A DNA stretch of 6,113 nucleotides from Bacteroidota bacterium. Lineage in GTDB: Bacteria > Bacteroidota > Ignavibacteria > SZUA-365. Under the pieces are notes generated by a model, which was given only the letters and a program-made list of their open reading frames with translations, was not told where the DNA came from and did no database searches. The stretch spans positions 1-6,113 of the forward strand of contig JAGTUZ010000286.1 of assembly GCA_018224415.1 (NCBI GenBank). The letters are read 5' to 3'. The position numbers and the translations under genes are program-made. Positions 1 to 5,526 of this stretch are shown in pieces (position 1 is the stretch's first letter; every line of letters starts with the position of its first letter).

Positions 1-1310
1 CGCGGGATGGCGACACGGTGCTCGTCGACGCCGGGGAATATGCCGATGCCTGCCGGTGGACGGCAAACGATCTGGTCATCCGCGGCGTGGGAGGATATGC
101 GCATGTGCGGGACCGCACGACGGCGGGAAAGGCGATCTGGGTGATCCAGGGCAACAACACCACTGTCGAGTGGATCGAGTTCTCGGGCGCGACGGTGCAG
201 GACTGCAATGGCGCGGGCATTCGCCAGGAGGGGGCGGACCTCACGGTGCGCCACTGCTTCTTCCACGACAACGAAAATGGCATTCTCGCGGGCGACAATG
301 CGCAGAGCCGCATTCTGATTGAACATTCGCGCTTCGCGCGCAACGGGTACGGCGACGGCTACTCGCACAACATGTACATCAACCATGTCGCGGAATTCAC
401 GATCCGTTATTCGTTTGTGGAAGCCGCGAAGGTGGGACACAACGTGAAGAGCCGCGCCTTCCGCACTTTCATCCTCTGCAACGGCATCACAAGCGGTGAC
501 GGCACGACGAGCAGGGAAATCGACCTGCCGAACGGCGGACTCGCCGTCGTCGCGGGCAACGTGATCGTGCACGGCAGCGCGACGCAGAATTCGAACCTGC
601 TGGGCTATGGTCTCGAAGGACTTTCGAATCCCATTCACTCCCTCTTCGTGACGCACAACACCTTCGTCACCGCGCGCGGCGCGGGACTCTTCGTGCAGTT
701 GCCCGGGAGCGGGACGGATACCCTGGTCATGAGGAACAACATCTTCGCCGGACGCGCCAGCGCCGCCGGGGGCGATGCCGCCCTGCTCGACACGGCGGCG
801 AACCTTCTCGCGCGCGATCCGGCTGACGCGCGGTTCTCCGACGTCACGGCCTTCGAGTACACACCGCTCGCGGGCTCTCCCGCCGTCGACGCGGCCATCG
901 CCGCCGTCAACGTCTGGGGACAACCGCTGCTGCCGGAAATGGAATACGTCCATCCCGCGGGAGCGCGAATGCGCGTGACCGCCGGTGCGCCGGACATCGG
1001 GGCCCTGGAATATCGGCCCCCGGTATCCGTTATTATGCCACCTTCGGCATCGACGATGCACGTGGAGGGTCCCTGGCCCCAGCCCGCCCGCGACCGCGCA
1101 CACCTGCGAATAACGAACACGAGAGAACGAACGCTGACGATACACGTGCGAGACATGGCGGGTCGCCTTCTCCGTGCACAGCGGGCGGAAACGAATGAAC
1201 CCGGGTCAACGACGGTCATGATCGACATGACCGGCCTCGGCCCGGGCTGGTACTTCTGCACCATCAGCGGGGGATCAGCGTCACAGCAACGCATGTTGCT
1301 CATACGCTAG
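1..1310 (+). CDS. Secreted parallel beta-helix protein with C-terminal T9SS sorting domain, 5' end cut by window
   Basis: The frame is open to the left edge: before the GTG at 18 it already reads RDGDT, giving RDGDTVLVDAGEY, a typical first beta-helix strand. The GTG is therefore not the start, and the N-terminus with its signal peptide lies outside the window. The body (about bases 60-850) shows degenerate right-handed beta-helix rungs rich in Asn, His and Gly, such as LTVRHCFFHDNENGIL, ILIEHSRFARNG, LFVTHNTFV and LVMRNNIF. The helix closes with DIGALEY at 993-1013, a common end of this fold. The last 80 or so residues match a T9SS type A domain: a degenerate WPQP where YPNP is usual, a beta-sandwich with VRDMAGRLL, then GLGPGWYF and the basic end RMLLIR. 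Such proteins are exported by the Sec system and then T9SS to the cell surface or outside. The substrate cannot be told; no lyase active site is evident. Stop is TAG at 1308-1310. Confidence 0.85.
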   Translation, partial: RDGDTVLVDAGEYADACRWTANDLVIRGVGGYAHVRDRTTAGKAIWVIQGNNTTVEWIEFSGATVQDCNGAGIRQEGADLTVRHCFFHDNENGILAGDNAQSRILIEHSRFARNGYGDGYSHNMYINHVAEFTIRYSFVEAAKVGHNVKSRAFRTFILCNGITSGDGTTSREIDLPNGGLAVVAGNVIVHGSATQNSNLLGYGLEGLSNPIHSLFVTHNTFVTARGAGLFVQLPGSGTDTLVMRNNIFAGRASAAGGDAALLDTAANLLARDPADARFSDVTAFEYTPLAGSPAVDAAIAAVNVWGQPLLPEMEYVHPAGARMRVTAGAPDIGALEYRPPVSVIMPPSASTMHVEGPWPQPARDRAHLRITNTRERTLTIHVRDMAGRLLRAQRAETNEPGSTTVMIDMTGLGPGWYFCTISGGSASQQRMLLIR

Positions 1311-1320
1311 AATGCCACGG

Positions 1321-1358
1321 CCCTCTACCCCTCTCCACTTCTCCCCCTCTCCCCCCAC
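1321..1358. repeat. Polypyrimidine/polypurine tract between convergent genes
   Basis: This spacer between the two convergent stop codons is almost pure C and T on the plus strand, hence G and A on the minus strand. The minus strand, which is the 3' untranslated side of the receiver gene, has G runs of 6, 5, 4 and 3 separated by short purine spacers, so a G-quadruplex is conceivable. No hairpin plus T-run terminator is visible for either gene. The right part, including the receiver stop codon (1348-1362), matches 6078-6092 at 14 of 15 positions. Confidence 0.7.
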
Positions 1359-1724
1359 CTACACTGCCCGCCAGCGCCGCGTGCGCCGGCCGATCAGGTC
1401 CATGAGTGGCTCCATCGAATCCTTCAGATAAAACCCTGTCGCGCCTGCCGCCTTTGCGGCCCGGCGGAGCATGTCGTCGCTGTACGCGGTCAGGATGTAG
1501 ATGCACGCCTTCGCGTCAATGGAACGAATTCGCTCGGTGACTTCGAGTCCGTCCATCTCCGGCATGGCAATATCCATCAGCACCGCGTCGGGTTCCTCGC
1601 TGCGATAGCGCTCCAGCGCCTGCGTCCCGTCGCAGCACGGAATCGGCGTCGCTCCCAGCCGCTGCATGTACCTGCAGAGGAGAAAGCGTACGTCTTCGTC
1701 GTCGTCCACGATCATGATTTTCAT
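1359..1724 (-). CDS. Stand-alone response-regulator receiver (CheY-like), 121 aa
   Basis: Single-domain phosphoacceptor protein expected to take a phosphoryl group from a histidine kinase or phosphorelay. It starts MKIMIVDDDEDVRFLL, with the acidic pocket D7/D8. The phosphoacceptor is D51 in LMDIAMPEMDG, the switch Thr is T79 in ILTAYSDD, the aromatic switch position is F98, and the conserved Lys is K101. The Lys is followed by Asp (KDS) rather than the usual Pro. No output domain follows; the protein ends in a short basic tail (RRTRRWRAV). The start at 1724 is supported by GAGG eight bases upstream and a strong promoter behind it. The frame stays open far upstream, but that extension is Arg-rich antisense of the membrane-protein gene and is not real. 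No partner kinase is in the window, so the output is unknown; it could act like CheY or Spo0F, or feed a distant DNA-binding partner. Confidence 0.9.
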   Translation of the reverse strand: MKIMIVDDDEDVRFLLCRYMQRLGATPIPCCDGTQALERYRSEEPDAVLMDIAMPEMDGLEVTERIRSIDAKACIYILTAYSDDMLRRAAKAAGATGFYLKDSMEPLMDLIGRRTRRWRAV

Positions 1725-1776
1725 GGGACGGACCTCACGTGCCTTGTGACGGTAATAGAGTATGACTGACGCTGAT

Positions 1777-1805
1777 AGTATAGTGATCATGCGCGGCGTT
1801 GTCAA
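1777..1805 (-). promoter_or_regulatory. Sigma70-type promoter of the receiver gene
   Basis: On the minus strand TTGACA (1800-1805) is followed after exactly 17 bp by TATACT (1777-1782). This is a perfect -35 and a one-mismatch -10 at the optimal spacing. The predicted transcription start near 1770 gives a leader of about 46 bases before the ATG at 1724. In a sequence this GC-rich such a match is unlikely by chance. It implies the receiver is transcribed independently of the genes upstream. Confidence 0.75.
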
Positions 1806-1894
1806 TAGGTGGTAATACCCATTTCCGGGTGACCAATTCTGCTGTTCGCATTGCGCGCGTATTGAGCGCTGTCCTGCAGGTACTGTGTACGTTC

Positions 1895-1942
1895 GAGCAC
1901 GGGCACGAGTACGAGTACGGGCACGAGTACGAGTACGAGTAC
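1895..1942. repeat. Hexanucleotide tandem array, GRGYAC x 8
   Basis: Eight hexamers lie in perfect register: GAGCAC, GGGCAC, GAGTAC, GAGTAC, GGGCAC, GAGTAC, GAGTAC, GAGTAC. The middle forms an 18-bp unit, GGGCACGAGTACGAGTAC, repeated exactly twice (1901-1918 and 1919-1936). It lies between the receiver promoter and the T9SS-tail remnant, 12 bases past the latter's stop. All six frames across it give artificial repeats (HEYEYGHEYEYEY in one), so it is more likely a non-coding microsatellite than part of a gene. Confidence 0.85.
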
Positions 1943-1954
1943 GTGGTGTCGTTG

Positions 1955-2065
1955 CTACTTGATGAGTACCATCCTCCCCGTCAGCATGCGATCGTGTGCG
2001 TGGAGGTGGACGAAATGGGTGCCACCGGGCAGGCCTGGCCTGCCACTTCCTTCGCCGCAGGTGAA
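1955..2065 (-). pseudogene. Remnant of a T9SS C-terminal sorting tail
   Basis: Directly after the TAA of the membrane-protein gene the same frame continues for 36 codons to TAG at 1955-1957. Its second half reads LPGGTHFVHLHA, then HDRMLTG, then RMVLIK at the end. This matches the conserved last strands of T9SS type A domains (LPxGxYFVxLxAGxxxxxxRMVLIK). It also resembles the end of the left-edge gene (GLGPGWYF ... RMLLIR). No start codon, signal peptide or upstream domain fits: upstream the frame is the complete membrane protein, which would not carry such a signal. The simplest reading is the 3' scrap of a lost secreted-protein gene. Only about 25 residues carry the match, so chance resemblance is possible. 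Confidence 0.55.
2028..2044. repeat. Perfect 17-bp GC-rich palindrome
   Basis: GGCAGGCCTGGCCTGCC has 8-bp arms around one central base. It starts about 20 bases downstream of the membrane-protein stop codon, where a terminator might be expected, but no T-run follows on the minus strand. It could pause or protect the transcript end. It overlaps codons of the T9SS-tail remnant, so part of its symmetry may come from Gly/Pro codons. Confidence 0.5.
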
Positions 2066-2725
2066 TTACGTCCGTTGAACAACCTCCCTGGCCCTGTCCA
2101 CCCAGTACCCCCATGCCACCAGCAGCCACATCGACAGACCGACGTAGCCGATGGCGTGGGCATCCGCCGGGGGCGGACCGAACACGTTCATCACATACAC
2201 GACGAGAAGGAAAACGATCAGCGACCATAGCGCCCAGTTCCCGATGCGATTCCGCGCACGTGTGCCGGAGACATACAGCCACACGCCACACGCGAACACC
2301 AGTCCCTCGACGATCATCGTCGCGGCGACATTGTTCCAGAGACCGAAACCCAGCATCATGTCGCTGCCGGGGAACAGGGGGAGGTCGGGCCGGTGCACAA
2401 CGAGATCCAGCAGCCAGTGGCTGAGCACGAGTGCGCCCAGCAGCAGCGACGACCGCACATCCCGTCGCAGCGCGAAATACACGCCCCCGAACAGCAGCGC
2501 CCAGAACAGTACAGCGGCGAAACTGTGCGTGAATGGATAGTGGATGAAATCCAGCGGCGTGAAGGCGGTGTTGCCGGGATCGATTTCGACACGCTCGATG
2601 CCGAGGATCAGGAACAGCGGCCACAACAAATCGATGAACTGCGATGCCATGAACATGGTGCCGAGCGAGGGGCGCGACGACAGCCGCTTTGCGGCGAATC
2701 CTGCTCCAAAATGTCCGATAAACAT
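2066..2725 (-). CDS. Polytopic membrane protein, YdjM/DUF457-like putative metal-dependent hydrolase, 219 aa
   Basis: Integral membrane protein with about five hydrophobic segments: roughly residues 24-43, 66-87, 94-110, 132-153 and 164-183, plus a weaker one near 193-208. Conserved-looking polar residues sit in or beside them: FIGH (H5), QFIDLLWP (Q29, D32), HYPFTHS (H62, H67), SHWLLDLVVHRPDLP (H103, D107, H111, D114) and E140. His/Asp clusters at membrane edges are typical of the YdjM/DUF457 group, annotated as membrane-bound metal-dependent hydrolases; the substrate is not known. ATG at 2725 is preferred because GGAAAGG lies eight bases upstream. A start six codons earlier would be TTG and would put this SD inside the coding sequence. 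It lies 106 bases behind the CYTH gene and may be co-transcribed. Family assignment is from motif pattern only and is moderate. Confidence 0.7.
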   Translation of the reverse strand: MFIGHFGAGFAAKRLSSRPSLGTMFMASQFIDLLWPLFLILGIERVEIDPGNTAFTPLDFIHYPFTHSFAAVLFWALLFGGVYFALRRDVRSSLLLGALVLSHWLLDLVVHRPDLPLFPGSDMMLGFGLWNNVAATMIVEGLVFACGVWLYVSGTRARNRIGNWALWSLIVFLLVVYVMNVFGPPPADAHAIGYVGLSMWLLVAWGYWVDRAREVVQRT

Positions 2726-2800
2726 GAACGACGACCTTTCCAACTAATACGACACGAAAGAACCAACGTGGGATTGATGGTCGTGGTGTACGGAGAGAAG

Positions 2801-2816
2801 GCCGCCGGGTTGCGGC
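2801..2816 (-). other. Small hairpin in the CYTH/membrane-protein spacer
   Basis: The 106-base spacer (2726-2831) holds one weak stem, GCCGC and GCGGC around a six-base loop. It is followed on the minus strand by the pyrimidine-rich CTTCTCTCC. That is not a convincing terminator. No good promoter for the membrane-protein gene was found in the spacer, so read-through from the CYTH gene remains possible. Confidence 0.25.
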
Positions 2817-2831
2817 GCAGGATGCTCTTCT

Positions 2832-3341
2832 TCACCCTTCCAGCATGTCGACGTAGGCGCTCGCGAGCAGATCTTCCGGACGAATGCCGAGCCGTTTCAT
2901 GAGTGCCTGCGCAATGGCCTCCCCTTCTGCGGCGGACTGCCCGTCGGCGAGCACGACTTCCAGTTCGATGAAATTCCCCAACCCCTCCACCTCGTCGAAA
3001 TGCAAACGCGTCCGTCCGCATAGCAGCAGCGTGCGTGTTTTCCGGACGACGGCCCGCACGCCAAGCGCCACCGCGAGCGCGCGCTTGAGCGTCGTGGGAT
3101 CGTCCGTACGCACAAGTGCGTAGGCCGAGGTCTTCGGTCCCTCGGTGTCCGGACGGTCATACTGGATGAGTTCCCCGCTGCCGTCGGCGAATTCCCGCAG
3201 TTTCAGGCGGCCGTGCGGGACGGGAAAGAAGGTGTCTTCCTGGGTGAACTGCTGGGGAGGAACATCGGCGATCTCCTCCGCCAGACGAAGCTGGGCGGTG
3301 TAATCGGAAACACGGGCCTTTATTTCGATGTTGGTCGGCAT
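2832..3341 (-). CDS. CYTH-domain protein (CyaB / class IV adenylate cyclase-like), 169 aa
   Basis: CYTH proteins form a beta tunnel that binds triphosphates with divalent metal. Members are class IV adenylate cyclases, thiamine triphosphatases or inorganic triphosphatases. The N-terminus reads NIEIKARV (E6, K8), the CYTH signature strand, with Asn at the first Glu position of ExExK. It continues with QEDTFFPVPHGRLKLRE (D36, K47, R49), ELIQYDRPD (Y61, R63), VVRKTRTLL (R100, K101, R103), RLHFDEVEGLGNFIELE (D116, E117, E119, E126, E128) and a C-terminal SAYVDML. The length is that of a single-domain CYTH protein, with no CHAD domain. The ATG at 3341 is six bases past the outer-membrane-protein stop, so the two genes are probably one operon, although the SD is weak (GGCTGAG region). 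The domain is confident; the substrate is not determined. CYTH proteins in this format are often named adenylate cyclase without proof of activity. Confidence 0.88.
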   Translation of the reverse strand: MPTNIEIKARVSDYTAQLRLAEEIADVPPQQFTQEDTFFPVPHGRLKLREFADGSGELIQYDRPDTEGPKTSAYALVRTDDPTTLKRALAVALGVRAVVRKTRTLLLCGRTRLHFDEVEGLGNFIELEVVLADGQSAAEGEAIAQALMKRLGIRPEDLLASAYVDMLEG

Positions 3342-3347
3342 GCGCGC

Positions 3348-4166
3348 TCAGCCGATGTGCACCGACACGCCGAGGACGGGCAGCACGCGGGGCATGCGTG
3401 TGCCGCTGGGCAGGTCGATGGCGCCGTTGGGAATGACCACGATGCCGAAGTCAAAGGCCGCGCGTCCGCTGAAATAGCGCAGCCCGACGGTATGCAGTGT
3501 GCCGCTGGACAGCACGTCGGAGAAATGCTCGGTCATGATTTTCCACTGCGGGGAGAGCCGTGCCTCGTAACCGAGGGCGATGCCTGCGAGCAGGCCGCCG
3601 TCGAAGCCCAGCCCGAAACCGCCCTGCATTTCCGCGAAGCCGAGGCCGAGCGTGAGCGCATTGTTCTCGTTGCCGATGGTGGTGACGGCGAACAATCCCG
3701 GGATCACCGCGCGATCCCAGTCCGACAATTCACTGCGTTCGAGTTTCTGTCCCCAGAACAGCACTGCGCCGCCGACGGCGATGCTGGTCGCACCGTCGTC
3801 GAACAGCGAATGCTTCAGGATGGCATAGGAATAGTAAGCCTCCCCGCTTTCCACCGCGCCTTCGAAGATATAGATGCCGCCCGCGCTGAGCTGCCAGTTT
3901 TCGATCGGACTCCATGCGACATAGGGAATCCAGGGTGCAGCGAGTCCCGCCGTGCCTGTCCCTCCGGGCAGGGTGCGTCCTGTCGGCATGACGAGCAGCG
4001 ACGATGCCGCAGGATCGGGCGGCGGCACCTCGTCAGGAGAAGATGCCGCGTCGGAAGAAGATGCCGCATCGTGGGTTTGCTGCGTGGACGTTTGCTTCTG
4101 TGCGGACGCCAGGAGTGGCAGCACAAGGAGAACGGCGACAAACAGATACTGGCGATGGCGTGTCAG
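3348..4166 (-). CDS. Predicted outer-membrane beta-barrel-like protein, probable CTG start, 272 aa
   Basis: An exported protein with a clear signal peptide: basic TRHR, hydrophobic YLFVAVLLVLPLL and a cleavage site after ASA, just before QK. A low-complexity Ser/Ala/Asp/Pro stretch follows (about residues 24-55). Then comes LLVMPTGRTLPGGTG and a run of alternating, Gly- and aromatic-rich strands that suit a barrel (LSAGGIYIF, SIAVGGAVLFWG, ALTLGLGF, LLAGIALGYEARL, HTVGLRYFSGRAAFDFG). The PTGRTL start resembles a family of uncharacterised Bacteroidota outer-membrane proteins; that is recollection, not a search. Start choice: no ATG or GTG fits. CTG at 4166 follows AGGAGG by four bases and leaves an ideal signal peptide. 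TTG at 4229 is open but lacks an SD and adds 21 residues before the signal peptide. The CYTH gene follows after six bases. Function unknown. Confidence 0.75.
   Translation of the reverse strand: MTRHRQYLFVAVLLVLPLLASAQKQTSTQQTHDAASSSDAASSPDEVPPPDPAASSLLVMPTGRTLPGGTGTAGLAAPWIPYVAWSPIENWQLSAGGIYIFEGAVESGEAYYSYAILKHSLFDDGATSIAVGGAVLFWGQKLERSELSDWDRAVIPGLFAVTTIGNENNALTLGLGFAEMQGGFGLGFDGGLLAGIALGYEARLSPQWKIMTEHFSDVLSSGTLHTVGLRYFSGRAAFDFGIVVIPNGAIDLPSGTRMPRVLPVLGVSVHIG
4039..4071 (-). repeat. 18-bp period direct repeat in the linker of the outer-membrane protein gene
   Basis: GAAGATGCCGCGTCG (4039-4053) and GAAGATGCCGCATCG (4057-4071) differ at one base. On the minus strand they encode the repeated (S)DAASS segment just after the signal peptide. 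This is the kind of slippage-prone linker that varies between strains. Confidence 0.6.
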
Positions 4167-4255
4167 GATTCCTCCTCGCAGAGCTGTTTCAGACGCGCGA
4201 GCACATTCGGCCAGGCGGCGACAGTTCAAGGGGCCGCGTGTTCTGAATGGTGGAT

Positions 4256-4278
4256 ATAATATTCGGATTATCCGGGAT
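4256..4278 (-). promoter_or_regulatory. Operator-like site and -10 upstream of the outer-membrane protein gene
   Basis: On the plus strand ATTATCCGGGAT (4267-4278) is a 12-base exact match to the core of the palindrome in front of the winged-HTH gene (5932-5948). One half-site is intact and the other is degenerate. Five bases downstream on the minus strand is TATTAT (4256-4261), a plausible -10, but no good -35 is seen. The site overlaps the stop codon of the NYN gene (NPG-stop), so some bases are constrained by coding. If used, transcription would start near 4249 with a leader of about 83 bases. Confidence 0.4.
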
Positions 4279-5401
4279 TGAGTTCGCGGACGTCGTCGTG
4301 GTTGTAGTTGACGATGATGACGCGGTAGTCGTAGGGAATGCCCTCGCGCTGTTCGGTGCGGATCGCTCCATGCTCCTCGAGTTCCGACACCAGGGCCTTG
4401 CGCTGATGATCGGCGAGCTGCGGCATGAGATCGGCGATGCGGCGGTTGAAGGGGCCGAGCCAGATCTCGGCATGGTATCCGTATTCGCGCAGCAGGGTGG
4501 ACAGTGCCGACCGCTGCTCCTCCGATTCGATCGGTCGACAGGTTTTGAATGTCGGGCCTTCCGCAACGGTGTCGGCCTTTCGACTCTTCGCGGCGGTTTT
4601 GACCGCCTTGGACTCATCGGTCGGCACGGCGCCGTCGCCGCGTTCGCCTTTGTCCGTCTGCCCTCCGGTCGGGGATGGCGTTCCGGGAAGAGAGGCTGCG
4701 GACGCCGTTGAAGGTGCGGCCGTCACCGATGGCGTGCGTTTTTCCGCGGCCTCGCGGGCAAGCCGGGCCTCCGTTTCGCGTTGCTCAAGCTGCTTCCGCC
4801 GCGCCTCCTCGCGGAGTTGCTCGGCTTTCAGCGCGTAGGATGCATCCTTCTCGAGACGTTCGAGTTCCTCCTTCGTGAACAGCGTCGAGGCATCGATGAA
4901 GTTTTCCTCGCCGATGTTGAGCAGCAGATCGCCGGAGAGGTTGCCGCGGAAGGCCACGGTCTTCACCGTGCGCGCCTGCGTCTGGATGTGCTGGATGACC
5001 GGGATGTAATCGCGGTCGCCTGCGACAAACACGAAGGTGCGGATGTCCGGCCGGGTGTACAGCACCTGCATCGCGTCGATGCACAGACGCATGTCGGCGG
5101 CGTTCTTGTGCTGGGCTCCGAGAACATTGCGGATTTCTATTCCCATCAGGTACAGGGACCCCATGGGCGCCTGCGACAGTCGCTCGAAATCGGCGTAGGC
5201 GAAACGCACGATCGGCTGCAGCCGCAGCTCGTTCTCGAGATAGGCACGGAGCTTCCGGATGAGGATGAGCGCGTATTCGCTCAGGTCGGGCAGATTGGTG
5301 TACTGCTGCCGGAGATAATAGAAAATGTTTTCGTAATCAATGAAGACGGCCGCGTATGCGCGGTCCTCCTCCGTTCCCGTGTGATGTTGCAGATGCGGCA
5401 T
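4268..5401 (-). CDS. NYN-domain (LabA/DUF88-like) putative ribonuclease with coiled coil and C-terminal helical domain, 377 aa
   Basis: Residues 14-170 form a NYN domain, a PIN-like fold usually found in RNA-cleaving enzymes. Visible acidic positions are D22 in VFIDYEN, D103 and D109 in NAADMRLCIDAM, and D129/D131 in VAGDRDYIPVI, the spread expected for a metal-dependent active site. Residues 177-222 are a highly charged Glu/Arg/Lys coiled coil. Residues 223-283 are a disordered Pro/Ser/Thr/Ala and then Lys-rich linker. Residues 284-377 form a compact C-terminal domain (LSTLLREYGYH, RRIADLMPQLADHQRKALVSEL, then a beta end DYRVIIVNYN), possibly a winged-helix or LOTUS-like RNA-binding module; this is inference. 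ATG at 5401 is chosen because the NYN strand starts soon after and a candidate promoter lies just upstream. ATG at 5503 would add 34 unremarkable residues; neither has a strong SD. Proteins of this class act in RNA turnover; the target is unknown. Confidence 0.82.
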   Translation of the reverse strand: MPHLQHHTGTEEDRAYAAVFIDYENIFYYLRQQYTNLPDLSEYALILIRKLRAYLENELRLQPIVRFAYADFERLSQAPMGSLYLMGIEIRNVLGAQHKNAADMRLCIDAMQVLYTRPDIRTFVFVAGDRDYIPVIQHIQTQARTVKTVAFRGNLSGDLLLNIGEENFIDASTLFTKEELERLEKDASYALKAEQLREEARRKQLEQRETEARLAREAAEKRTPSVTAAPSTASAASLPGTPSPTGGQTDKGERGDGAVPTDESKAVKTAAKSRKADTVAEGPTFKTCRPIESEEQRSALSTLLREYGYHAEIWLGPFNRRIADLMPQLADHQRKALVSELEEHGAIRTEQREGIPYDYRVIIVNYNHDDVRELNPG

Positions 5402-5441
5402 GAGGTCTCTCGATGTGTGAACGGACGCGACGTCTCTTCGG

Positions 5442-5470
5442 AAAATACCGCCCGGATCAGAGGAATTCAA
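5442..5470 (-). promoter_or_regulatory. Candidate promoter of the NYN gene
   Basis: On the minus strand TTGAAT (5465-5470) and TATTTT (5442-5447) are 17 bp apart. Predicted transcription would begin near 5435, leaving about 34 bases before ATG 5401. It would exclude the upstream ATG at 5503, so it bears on the start choice. Both hexamers are imperfect. Confidence 0.4.
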
Positions 5471-5526
5471 CTCGGTGTATCGGAACGTGCTTTGAAGATG
5501 CATCCCGCTGTCGGGGTGCTTTGCGA

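Noticed and set aside
635..1303. 222-aa minus-strand open frame
   Set aside because: It is Arg/Ser/Ala-rich shadow of the beta-helix gene with no domain pattern.
1895..1942. Possible CRISPR array
   Set aside because: Units are 6 bp with no spacers, so it is a microsatellite. The 6030-6076 array is rejected for the same reason.
1799..2230. 143-aa plus-strand frame containing HEYEYGHEYEYEY
   Set aside because: The repeat is the hexanucleotide array read in frame. The rest is antisense to the T9SS remnant and membrane protein, and no SD or domain is seen.
1359..2624. 421-aa minus-strand frame ending in the receiver domain, suggesting an N-terminal fusion
   Set aside because: The first 300 residues are Arg/Pro-rich antisense-like translation of the membrane-protein gene and the hexamer array. 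The receiver has its own ATG, SD and promoter.
3213..4259. 348-aa plus-strand open frame
   Set aside because: It lies opposite the outer-membrane-protein gene, which has a signal peptide, barrel-like strands and an operon partner. The plus frame has no recognisable domain and is explained by high GC codon use.
4255..4260. Perfect TATAAT on the plus strand, possible antisense promoter
   Set aside because: No -35-like hexamer is found 16-18 bp upstream (the region is GC-rich) and no plus-strand gene follows.
5402..5503. 34-residue N-terminal extension of the NYN protein from ATG 5503
   Set aside because: It has no strong SD or domain content, and the candidate promoter lies inside it. It was kept only as an alternative start.
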